In this document: piece after piece, positions 1 to 5,374 of the stretch | How the letters are laid out: each line of letters opens with the position of its first letter | How positions within the stretch are numbered: the stretch's first letter is position 1 | Source: an uncultured Peptococcaceae bacterium | Lineage (GTDB): Bacteria; Bacillota; Peptococcia; Peptococcales; Peptococcaceae | DNA: 7,109 nucleotides | Assembly (NCBI GenBank): GCA_900553245.1 | Contig: USCP01000099.1 | Span: forward strand, 1-7,109 | Reading direction: 5' to 3' | The notes under the pieces: model-generated | Told to the model about the DNA's origin: nothing | Seen by the model: the letters and a program-made list of their open reading frames with translations, nothing else | Databases searched by the model: none | Made by a program: the position numbers and the translations under genes

Positions 1-16
1 ATATCTATTATATAAG

Positions 17-44
17 AAAAAGGCCGCCTTTCGGCGACCTTTTT
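17..44. terminator. Bidirectional intrinsic terminator
   Basis: The sequence shows AAAAAGG-C-CGCC, a TTTC loop, then GGCG-A-CCTTTTT: an 11-bp stem plus one C/A mismatch, flanked by A5 on one side and T5 on the other. It can therefore end transcription in both directions. On the minus strand it lies about 45 bases past the stop of the metallophosphoesterase gene and is its best terminator. On the plus strand it would serve a gene lying left of the window. Confidence 0.8.
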
Positions 45-54
45 CGACAGTCTG

Positions 55-83
55 AGCCAAGCAGACTAACTGCTTGGCTTTTT
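55..83 (+). terminator. Intrinsic terminator, perfect 10-bp stem
   Basis: AGCCAAGCAG (55-64) pairs perfectly with CTGCTTGGCT (70-79) around the loop ACTAA, followed by TTTT and then G. The T tract follows only on the plus strand, so this reads best as a terminator for a plus-strand gene left of the window. Read on the minus strand it has no U tract, but the hairpin would still lie in the 3' end of the metallophosphoesterase transcript, just before the hairpin at 17-44. Confidence 0.7.
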
Positions 84-86
84 GTG

Positions 87-941
87 TTAAATATCCAAAA
101 TATACATGGTGTCGATGACTTCTTGGTAAAGGTTCGTCTTGTGGGTCCATTTGAAATTGTGTCCCAGAGAGACATTGACGTAGTGCACACCGTTTTTGTC
201 CATCACCTTACGAATGTGGGAATGGGCACATACACACACGTCAACGTGGTATTTTTCATAGAGCTCGGCATAATATTTGCTCCCCATAAAAGCAATAGTC
301 GTGCTAAAGACGTGACTTTGCTTATAGAGCTCCGGAATCGGTAGCATGTGAATGACGGAACAGATTTTGTAATGCTCGCCACCGGGGCGCTCGCGAATGA
401 GTTTGAGTTGATTTTCCATAAATTCTAAGGTACGAGCGGTGATTTTTTCATTGATTTGGGGATCGTTTGAGGAATCGAGTACGTATTTGTACTCTGGATT
501 GCGACGTAAAAAGCGTTGCTTAGTGGCATCGGTCATGTGTTGATATTTTCGATGCAATGAAAAATCATACCAGCTTGGACTGCCGATGATGGCCCAATCC
601 TCATGTACAATCGGATGATTGCACAGGCTATAGACCGGATGATTAAGCATCAAGTCGAGGTACTCGTTGGCATCAAAGCAAAGGTATTCGTTTTTTGCAC
701 GTTTATTGCGACCGGCGGTACAGTAAAGTTCGTGGTTGCCGGGAATTTCTAAAATCTGAGTGGACACCTGCTTTGACAGGGCATCGTAAAAATCCAACGA
801 ATCAAAGGCACCAGTGGTGGTGTCCCCGCAAAAAACGAGGGCGTCCAAAGAGAGGTTTTCACAAATGCGTGTAAATTCTGCAAGAAAATCGTGATGCGAA
901 TTATAATCCATGTGGCAATCGCCGATAAATCCGATTCTCAT
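87..941 (-). CDS. Calcineurin-like metallophosphoesterase, 284 aa
   Basis: Predicted cytoplasmic dinuclear-metal phosphoesterase of the calcineurin-like superfamily. The metal-ligand motifs appear in the usual order: GDCH (D8, H10), CGD (D40), GNHE (N69, H70), a late histidine in IHMLP (H198), and AHSH (H240, H242) in place of the more usual GHxH. No signal peptide or membrane segment is seen. The start is the ATG at 941, because AAGGAG lies 8 bases upstream and a good promoter (-35 TTGACA, -10 TACATT) lies just before that. An in-frame ATG at 971 falls inside this promoter and cannot be used. The gene stands alone, has its own promoter and points into the terminators at the left edge. The superfamily covers nucleotide phosphodiesterases, protein phosphatases and others, and the substrate cannot be told from sequence. 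Family membership is very sure; function beyond that is open. Confidence 0.9.
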   Translation of the reverse strand: MRIGFIGDCHMDYNSHHDFLAEFTRICENLSLDALVFCGDTTTGAFDSLDFYDALSKQVSTQILEIPGNHELYCTAGRNKRAKNEYLCFDANEYLDLMLNHPVYSLCNHPIVHEDWAIIGSPSWYDFSLHRKYQHMTDATKQRFLRRNPEYKYVLDSSNDPQINEKITARTLEFMENQLKLIRERPGGEHYKICSVIHMLPIPELYKQSHVFSTTIAFMGSKYYAELYEKYHVDVCVCAHSHIRKVMDKNGVHYVNVSLGHNFKWTHKTNLYQEVIDTMYILDI

Positions 942-949
942 AGTCTCAT

Positions 950-955
950 CTCCTT
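950..955 (-). promoter_or_regulatory. Ribosome binding site that fixes the metallophosphoesterase start
   Basis: On the minus strand AAGGAG lies 8 bases before the ATG at 941. No comparable site precedes the in-frame ATG at 971, so this site decides the start. Confidence 0.85.
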
Positions 956-961
956 GCGTTA

Positions 962-990
962 AATGTATCATTGCAAATAATTGATGTCAA
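962..990 (-). promoter_or_regulatory. Sigma-A-type promoter of the metallophosphoesterase gene
   Basis: On the minus strand a perfect -35 TTGACA (985-990) is followed by a 17-base spacer and a -10 TACATT (962-967). The base triplet before the -10 is TGA, which gives an extended -10 element (TGn). The predicted transcript start is near 955, so the leader is only about 14 bases and begins at or within the ribosome binding site. An inverted repeat covers the -35 (see 980-991). Confidence 0.75.
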
Positions 991-991
991 T
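980..991. repeat. Short inverted repeat over the -35 box
   Basis: ATTGA-TG-TCAAT is a 12-base interrupted palindrome overlapping the TTGACA -35 element of the divergent metallophosphoesterase promoter. It could be a repressor half-site pair, but five-base arms in AT-rich intergenic DNA can arise by chance, and the -35 sequence itself supplies one arm. Confidence 0.3.
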
Positions 992-1005
992 AAGTGGATA
1001 AAGGC

Positions 1006-1034
1006 TTTCTGTTGAGGATGGCTTGTGTTAAAAT
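1006..1034 (+). promoter_or_regulatory. Extended -10 promoter of the MazG-like gene
   Basis: TGT-TAAAAT (1026-1034) is a TGn extended -10 with a 5-of-6 match to TATAAT. The -35 position 17 bases upstream (1006-1011, TTTCTG) matches poorly, which is tolerable for an extended -10 promoter. Transcription would begin near 1041, leaving a leader of about 30 bases before the ATG at 1071. It is back-to-back with the promoter of the minus-strand gene. Confidence 0.55.
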
Positions 1035-1070
1035 GAAATCAGAAAATTCACATAGCAAGGAGGTGCTCGT

Positions 1071-1391
1071 ATGGCAAGACGTTCTTACAATAAGTTGGTG
1101 CGTGACAAGGTTCCTGCTGCCATTGTGGATGGCGGTGATGAAGCGATTACGACCGTACTTGAAGACAAACAGGATATTTTATTGGCCCTTGACGAAAAGC
1201 TGGATGAAGAAGTTTGTGACTACCAGGTGACCAAGGAATTGGCCGAGCTGGCAGACGTTTTGGAAGTCATCCACGCCATCGTTGAAACCAGTGGGATCTC
1301 CTTTGAGGAATTTGATCAAATTCGCCTTAAAAAGCGTGAAAAACGTGGAGGCTTTAGTAAAAAGATTCTCCTGCAAGAAATTATTGAATAA
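1071..1391 (+). CDS. MazG-like all-alpha NTP pyrophosphohydrolase, 106 aa
   Basis: Small cytoplasmic protein of the MazG / phosphoribosyl-ATP pyrophosphohydrolase-like superfamily. The N-terminus reads YNKLVRDKVP (residues 6-15), typical of the short stand-alone house-cleaning type. The likely metal-binding acidic residues are in LDEEVCD (E46, E47, D50) and ELADVLEVI (E59, D62). A basic KKREKRGGF segment (88-95 region) follows and is also typical. Relatives hydrolyse non-canonical or excess nucleoside triphosphates to the monophosphate and pyrophosphate, and this is the inferred role; it could instead act on another NTP-like substrate. The start is fixed by AAGGAGG (1057-1063), 7 bases before the ATG. 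The gene has its own promoter and terminator. It is not a histidine-biosynthesis HisE by context, since no his genes are nearby. Confidence 0.85.
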   Translation: MARRSYNKLVRDKVPAAIVDGGDEAITTVLEDKQDILLALDEKLDEEVCDYQVTKELAELADVLEVIHAIVETSGISFEEFDQIRLKKREKRGGFSKKILLQEIIE

Positions 1392-1403
1392 CAATTGCTC
1401 TCT

Positions 1404-1433
1404 AAAGTGGCCAGCCAGACTGACCGCTTTTTT
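1404..1433 (+). terminator. Intrinsic terminator after the MazG-like gene
   Basis: AAAGTGGCCAG (1404-1414) pairs with CTGACCGCTTT (1420-1430) around the loop CCAGA, with one G-U pair and one C/A mismatch. It runs into T6 (1428-1433). It lies 12 bases past the stop codon. Confidence 0.8.
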
Positions 1434-1447
1434 ATTTTCGAATGGTT

Positions 1448-1467
1448 TTTAAGAATTCATTAAGAAT
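1448..1467 (+). promoter_or_regulatory. 11-bp-period direct repeat, candidate response-regulator site
   Basis: TTAAGAAT occurs twice, at 1449-1456 and 1460-1467, exactly 11 bases apart (one helical turn). Seen as hexamers it is TTTAAG-N5-ATTAAG. OmpR/PhoB-family regulators bind such tandem repeats, and the streptococcal CiaR box is TTTAAG-N5-TTTAAG. The second hexamer ends 10 bases before a TATACT -10 box, where activators of this family commonly sit. The repeat is seen directly; its use as an operator is inferred. Confidence 0.45.
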
Positions 1468-1474
1468 ACCTTTA

Positions 1475-1480
1475 TATACT
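1475..1480 (+). promoter_or_regulatory. Possible activator-dependent -10 box (P1) upstream of the racemase
   Basis: TATACT matches TATAAT at 5 of 6 positions but has no -35 (AGAATT lies in that place). The direct repeat at 1448-1467 occupies the -35 region instead, which would fit a promoter that needs a bound activator. A transcript would start near 1487. Confidence 0.35.
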
Positions 1481-1499
1481 ATGAATGACCGCTCTGGGA

Positions 1500-1529
1500 T
1501 TGTACTTTTTCGCGTGCTTGGCGTATAAT
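1500..1529 (+). promoter_or_regulatory. Promoter P2 of the racemase operon
   Basis: A perfect -10 TATAAT (1524-1529) lies 18 bases after TTGTAC (1500-1505), a weak -35 that keeps the TTG core. Transcription would start near 1536, giving a leader of about 43 bases. That leader contains a weak AT-rich inverted repeat (GAAAT 1535-1539 / ATTTC 1547-1551), too unstable to call a regulatory structure. Confidence 0.6.
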
Positions 1530-1578
1530 ATGGTGAAATGTGTATTATTTCATTTAATAACCAAAGGAGCGACATTCC

Positions 1579-2304
1579 ATGAAACAATCAGTGGGTGTCA
1601 TTGGTGGCGTAGGCCCCATGGCAACAGTTTATTATATGCAGCGCGTAATTGAAATGACAAAGGCAGACTGTGATCAGGACCATATCAATATGCTCGTGAT
1701 GAACGATTGCGATATTCCGGACCGTACTGCATTTATTACCGAAAAATCGCCGGACAATCCGTTACCGGTGATGGTAGAAGATGCCAAGCGATTGGAGCAT
1801 GCAGGCTGTGATTTTGTGGTGATTCCTTGTAACACCGCGCATTATTTTTATGATGAATTACAGCATGCGGTGGATATTCCGGTGGTAAATATTGTGTCCG
1901 AAACCATCCGCTATGCCAAGGAAATGACAAAGGACCTCAAGTGTGTGGGCATTTTAGCCACTACCGGGACCATTGTCACCGGCACCTATCAAAAGTATGC
2001 CCAGGAAGCGGGGCTTGATGCCGTGATTTTAAACGATGACGATCAAGCCAAGCTGATGCACATTATCTACGATTGTGTCAAGGCAGGTAAGCCGGTGCCT
2101 CGTGCCGACTTTGATGAAGTGGCCAATGCCCTTCGTGCTCAAGGCGCGCAGGTGCTCATTTTAGGGTGCACGGAACTTTCTGTATTAAAGCGTGACCTAC
2201 CGATTACAGAAGAGGATGTGCTAGACTCGATTGATGTGCTTGCCTCCGAAACTGTGCGTCGCAGTGGCAAGCTGTGCACCGACGCATGCTTATTGAAGGG
2301 GTAA
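1579..2304 (+). CDS. Aspartate/glutamate-type amino acid racemase, 241 aa
   Basis: Cytoplasmic, PLP-independent racemase of the Asp/Glu racemase superfamily, which interconverts L and D amino acids with two cysteines acting as acid and base. Both are present: C84 in IPCNTAH and C197 in LGCTEL. The N-terminus VGVIGGVGPMAT and the DRT segment (D48-T50) match the aspartate-racemase branch rather than the MurI glutamate racemases, and the length is normal. Aspartate is the usual substrate of this branch, but broad-specificity members exist (E. coli YgeA type), so the substrate is not settled. D-aspartate made here could go to peptidoglycan cross-bridges, but no D-Asp ligase is visible in the window. 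AAAGGAG (1563-1569) lies 9 bases before the ATG. The gene is first in a probable operon and the next gene begins 4 bases after its stop. Confidence 0.9.
   Translation: MKQSVGVIGGVGPMATVYYMQRVIEMTKADCDQDHINMLVMNDCDIPDRTAFITEKSPDNPLPVMVEDAKRLEHAGCDFVVIPCNTAHYFYDELQHAVDIPVVNIVSETIRYAKEMTKDLKCVGILATTGTIVTGTYQKYAQEAGLDAVILNDDDQAKLMHIIYDCVKAGKPVPRADFDEVANALRAQGAQVLILGCTELSVLKRDLPITEEDVLDSIDVLASETVRRSGKLCTDACLLKG
2296..2301 (+). promoter_or_regulatory. Ribosome binding site of the FAD lipoprotein gene, inside the racemase end
   Basis: AAGGGG is an imperfect Shine-Dalgarno sequence located in the last codons of the racemase gene, 7 bases before the ATG at 2309. It is weaker than the AAGGAG sites of the other genes, so translation may depend on ribosomes finishing the racemase gene. 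Confidence 0.65.
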
Positions 2305-2308
2305 CTTT

Positions 2309-4273
2309 ATGAAGAAAAAAAGATGGTCATTTGTAGCGATGATTCTTGTGGTCACGATGTTTGTAACGGGCTGCGCAGGCGGCGGTAATACCGACAGCGA
2401 TGCGGTGAGTGCAGAGTTGCCAAAGTTTACAAATGATGAGGAAACCGTAGCAACTGATTACGATGTGATTGTGGTAGGCTCCGATCCCGAAGGGATTGCG
2501 GCTGCCCTTTCCGCTGCGCGAAACGGCATGAAAACCTTGCTATTAAGTAAGGATGCTACGCCAGGGGGATTGTACACCTTGGGGGCGCTGAATTTTATTG
2601 ATATTCCGGAAACCCGCGACGGAAAGACCCTTGTCGCTGGGATTTACAAGGAATTTGTAGACCAAGTCGGCGGAAGCGGCTTTGACATTGTCCATGCTGC
2701 CAACGTTTTTCATGATATGTTGACCGGTGAAGAAAACCTGACCGTGCGTTACAGTAGTGTGTTCAAAGAACCTGTTATGAATGGCACAACCATTACCGGT
2801 GTGGTTGCCACAGAAGGCGACAAAGATGTCACCTACACGGCACCGTATGTGATTGATGCCACCCAAGATGGCGATGTGGCGGCAGCCAGTGGTGCACCGT
2901 ATACCTTTGCCGGTGAAGACATCGGGGAACGCGACCGTGAAATGGGTGTGACCTTGGTCTTTCGTTTGAGCGGTGTGGATTGGGACAAGATGAGCCGTTA
3001 CCTGACTGTTCAACGCGGCAAAGGTGAAGTGACCGGTTCCTCTACGCACATGGGGGCAAAGGGCAACATTGCTTGGGGCTTTAGCGATGAGGGCTATGCC
3101 TATGAGCCAAGTGATGAGGCGATGCGCTTACGCGGCTTCAATATGGCCAAGCAGGATAACGGCGATGTGCTTGTCAATGCCCTTCTTATCTTTGATGTGG
3201 ATGTATTAGATGAAGAAAGCCGTGCAGCAGGCATTGAACGTGCCAAGAAGGAGCTTGAACATATCATTCCGTACTTACAGGAAAACTTTAAGGGCTTCAA
3301 GAATTGTGCATTGGCAGGGACTGCAGAGGACCTTTACGTCCGTGAAAGTCGCCACATCGATTGTGAGTATAACCTGACCATTGATGATTTGCTTGAAAAC
3401 CGCGACCAGACAGACCGTATTGCAGTCAGCTCCTATCCGGTGGATGTGCAACCAACCAAAACCCAAACCTATGGGACGGTGGTTGGCTATCCGGACCAAT
3501 ACGCCGTTGGCTATAAGAGCTTGGTGCCTAAAAATGTCGATGGACTTCTTGTGGTCGGTCGTGCAGCCGGCTATACTTCCTTAGCAGCCGGCTCGGCGCG
3601 TATCGTACCAACCGGGATGGCTTGCGGGGAAGCCGCAGGTGTTGCCGTGGCCGTAGCAAAGGAAATGGATGCCACCCCACGTGACTTGGTGGACAATGAC
3701 AGTGCTACTACAAAAATGCAAACCATGCTGACCGAGCAAGGGGCAACCCTTGACCATACTCAAACCAAGGAAGAGGTTGTTGACCATTGGGCATATCCGG
3801 GCGTCAAGGTCTTGCGTAGTTTGGGTGTTTTAGACGGTGGTTATGACAACAGCTATCGTTTGGATGAAGATGTGACGATGAACCGTTATCAAAACATGGT
3901 GAACAATGCTGTTCGCAAGGCAGGCTTTAGCTTGGATGAAAAAATCCTTGTCAATGAAAATCCGCCAACACGTCAAATCATCGGCACCATGGCGCGTGCC
4001 TGCATTCAAATTGAAGGCGCAGAAAAATTGACAGAAGACAATGATGTTTATATGCAAGCATTGAAGGAACGTGGTATTATGACCGATGAACTAGAAAGTC
4101 ACTTTAGCGACATGGAAGCTACACCGGATGCCGGTGCAGTGACCTTGCTCACCGCACGTTTCTACAGCTACTTGCTGACCTTGGATGGGGCACAATCTCT
4201 CAAGGCCGCGGAATGCATTGATTTAAACAGCCAAGACAATACGGTGATTGCAGTCACCGAATGGATGGCATAA
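2309..4273 (+). CDS. Exported FAD-dependent oxidoreductase lipoprotein with SLH-like C-terminus, 654 aa
   Basis: The N-terminus is a lipoprotein signal: KKKR, a hydrophobic stretch (residues 8-18), then the lipobox VTGC with C22 as lipid-modified cysteine. A Gly/Ser/Asp-rich linker follows. Residues 50-450 match FAD_oxidored-type flavoproteins: an N-terminal Rossmann unit (YDVIVVGSDPEGIAAA, then PGGLYTLG at 85-92), IDATQDGD (182-189), RESRHI (345-350), SSYPVDVQ (374-381), and a C-terminal FAD segment LLVVGRAAG...ARIVPTGMACGEAAG (413-444). The Rossmann loop is GSDPEG instead of GxGxxG. Residues 491-620 resemble degenerate S-layer homology modules: DHWAYPGVKVLRSLGVLDGG, then a TMNRYQ block (523-528), PPTRQIIGTMARA (552-564), and ALKERGIM...TARF. 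It should sit outside the membrane, tethered by lipid and possibly by wall polymer. Substrate and electron partner are unknown. The gene follows the racemase by 4 bases. Confidence 0.85.
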   Translation: MKKKRWSFVAMILVVTMFVTGCAGGGNTDSDAVSAELPKFTNDEETVATDYDVIVVGSDPEGIAAALSAARNGMKTLLLSKDATPGGLYTLGALNFIDIPETRDGKTLVAGIYKEFVDQVGGSGFDIVHAANVFHDMLTGEENLTVRYSSVFKEPVMNGTTITGVVATEGDKDVTYTAPYVIDATQDGDVAAASGAPYTFAGEDIGERDREMGVTLVFRLSGVDWDKMSRYLTVQRGKGEVTGSSTHMGAKGNIAWGFSDEGYAYEPSDEAMRLRGFNMAKQDNGDVLVNALLIFDVDVLDEESRAAGIERAKKELEHIIPYLQENFKGFKNCALAGTAEDLYVRESRHIDCEYNLTIDDLLENRDQTDRIAVSSYPVDVQPTKTQTYGTVVGYPDQYAVGYKSLVPKNVDGLLVVGRAAGYTSLAAGSARIVPTGMACGEAAGVAVAVAKEMDATPRDLVDNDSATTKMQTMLTEQGATLDHTQTKEEVVDHWAYPGVKVLRSLGVLDGGYDNSYRLDEDVTMNRYQNMVNNAVRKAGFSLDEKILVNENPPTRQIIGTMARACIQIEGAEKLTEDNDVYMQALKERGIMTDELESHFSDMEATPDAGAVTLLTARFYSYLLTLDGAQSLKAAECIDLNSQDNTVIAVTEWMA

Positions 4274-4307
4274 CATGATTGAAGTATAATATGAAAGGAG
4301 TTTTTCT

Positions 4308-5219
4308 ATGGCATGTTCTTACGGCGGCCAAGCCCTTATTGAAGGGGTCATGATGCGCGGCAAACGCTACCAAGCGATGAGTGCGCGTTTAGAAGACGGC
4401 CGCATTGTGTCTGAAGTGGAAGAATTTACGATGCTTACGGATCGCCACAAGTTTTTTGGCTTACCGTTTATCCGTGGCACCTTTAATATGATTGATTCGT
4501 TGATTAGCGGGATGAAGGCGTTGACCTGGTCGACCAATGTGTCCTTGGCAGAGGATGAAGATGAAGAAGAATTGACACCGATGGAAATTGCCATGACGAT
4601 GATTGTTTCCATCGGCTTAGGGATTTTACTCTTCTTTGTATTGCCGGTTGTTATTGCACATTATTTTCAACCACTCATTCCGGGCAATTTTTTGCAAAAC
4701 ATCTTTGAAGGTGTCGTGCGTGTGGTGGTCTTTTTGCTCTATCTTTTCCTCATCAGTCGAATGAAGGAAATTCGACGTGTGTTCCAATATCACGGTGCCG
4801 AGCATAAGAGCATCCATTGCTATGAAGCCGGGGAAGCACTCACTCCGGAAAATGCGATGAAACACACCCGCTTACATCCCCGCTGTGGAACGAGCTTTTT
4901 GTTTATCGTCATGGTCATTAGTATCTTTGTCTTTGCCTTGGTCGGTGTGGAAAACTTTGCATGGCGTATGGCAAGCCGTATTGTGCTCTTGCCGGTGATT
5001 GCCGGTGTGAGCTATGAGGTGCTTCGCTATTGCGGCAAACACATGGATAAGGCGTGGGTTCGCGCCATTGCATGGCCGGGCATGCAGCTACAGCGCCTCA
5101 CCACCGGTGAACCAGACCTTGAGATGCTCGAGGTGGCCATCTATTCTCTGCAGAAAGTGCGTGCACGCGAAGAAGATGAAACCCTTGACCCGGATTATAA
5201 AAAGCCGGTGTCGGCGTAA
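4308..5219 (+). CDS. yqhQ: DUF1385 family membrane protein YqhQ, 303 aa
   Basis: Member of the conserved DUF1385 (YqhQ) family, of unproven function and once described as a predicted metal-dependent enzyme. The family hallmark GGQALIEGVMMRG is at residues 6-18. A second conserved block has YHGAEHKSIHCYEAGE (161-176) and HTRLHPRCGTSF (186-197), whose histidines and cysteines could bind metal. About four membrane segments are seen, near 93-117, 134-150, 196-214 and 222-240. A strongly acidic stretch (AEDEDEEE, 81-88) precedes the first. The conserved GEPDLEMLEVA (267-277) lies near the C-terminus. AAAGGAG (4294-4300) is 7 bases before the ATG. It follows the FAD lipoprotein by 34 bases with no terminator and no convincing promoter, so it is probably read through from upstream. 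Location next to prfA is usual for this family. Confidence 0.9.
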   Translation: MACSYGGQALIEGVMMRGKRYQAMSARLEDGRIVSEVEEFTMLTDRHKFFGLPFIRGTFNMIDSLISGMKALTWSTNVSLAEDEDEEELTPMEIAMTMIVSIGLGILLFFVLPVVIAHYFQPLIPGNFLQNIFEGVVRVVVFLLYLFLISRMKEIRRVFQYHGAEHKSIHCYEAGEALTPENAMKHTRLHPRCGTSFLFIVMVISIFVFALVGVENFAWRMASRIVLLPVIAGVSYEVLRYCGKHMDKAWVRAIAWPGMQLQRLTTGEPDLEMLEVAIYSLQKVRAREEDETLDPDYKKPVSA

Positions 5220-5233
5220 GAGATATATAAGCC

Positions 5234-5264
5234 AAGACAGGTGCATAAGCACCTGTCTTTTTTT
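5234..5264 (+). terminator. Strong intrinsic terminator after yqhQ
   Basis: AAGACAGGTGC (5234-5244) pairs perfectly with GCACCTGTCTT (5249-5259) around ATAA, an 11-bp stem, and runs into T7 (5258-5264). It closes the upstream operon and separates it from prfA, so prfA needs its own promoter in the 118 bases that follow. Confidence 0.92.
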
Positions 5265-5282
5265 GCGTTCGCAGTCGGGCGA

Positions 5283-5318
5283 TTGCTTGCAAGATGGGGG
5301 TGAATCGTTTAATATAAA
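5283..5318 (+). promoter_or_regulatory. Probable prfA promoter region
   Basis: The run TTTAATATAAAAT (5308-5320) contains two overlapping -10 candidates, TTTAAT (5308-5313) and TATAAA (5313-5318). Possible -35 elements are TTGCTT (5283-5288) and TTGCAA (5287-5292), but spacing is not ideal: 19 or 15 bases to the first -10, 20 or more to the second. A promoter is required here because a strong terminator lies just upstream; the exact boxes are uncertain. Confidence 0.45.
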
Positions 5319-5325
5319 ATTGTGT

Positions 5326-5350
5326 GCCTGGCGAAACCCGGGCGTTTTTT
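5326..5350 (+). terminator. Terminator-like hairpin in the prfA leader
   Basis: GCCTGG (5326-5331) pairs with CCGGGC (5338-5343), including one U-G pair, around CGAAAC; two more wobble pairs can extend the base. T6 (5345-5350) follows one base later. This has the shape of an intrinsic terminator, yet it lies downstream of the only promoter candidate and 16 bases before the prfA Shine-Dalgarno. It could be an attenuator, or a backup terminator that prfA transcription partly reads through. Confidence 0.5.
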
Positions 5351-5366
5351 CACTGCAAAACTTTTT

Positions 5367-5374
5367 GGGAGGAG
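5367..5374 (+). promoter_or_regulatory. Ribosome binding site that fixes the prfA start
   Basis: GGGAGGAG lies 8 bases before the ATG at 5383. The reading frame stays open far upstream into yqhQ, so this site and the 360-residue family length decide the start. Confidence 0.9.

Noticed and set aside
942..971. N-terminal extension of the metallophosphoesterase to the ATG at 971
   Set aside because: It overlaps the promoter and lacks a ribosome binding site, while the ATG at 941 has a strong one.
994..1230. 78-codon plus-strand frame overlapping the MazG-like gene
   Set aside because: Out of frame with the conserved KLVRDK protein, no ribosome binding site, and it starts upstream of the promoter -10.
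1535..1555. AT-rich inverted repeat in the racemase leader as a riboswitch or regulatory hairpin
   Set aside because: Only five base pairs, mostly A-T, with overlapping alternatives and no further structure around it.
2885..2911. SGAP in the FAD lipoprotein as a possible covalent FMN-attachment motif
   Set aside because: The ApbE motif needs an S/T-GA-S/T core in an FMN_bind domain; here it is SGAP within the ordinary FAD_oxidored fold.
2543..3049. 168-codon open frame antisense to the FAD lipoprotein gene
   Set aside because: It lies wholly inside a convincing gene and shows no family motif.
4285..4290. Perfect TATAAT before yqhQ
   Set aside because: There is no acceptable -35 (TGGATG at 17 bases), and the transcript would start within the ribosome binding site at 4294-4300, leaving too little leader.
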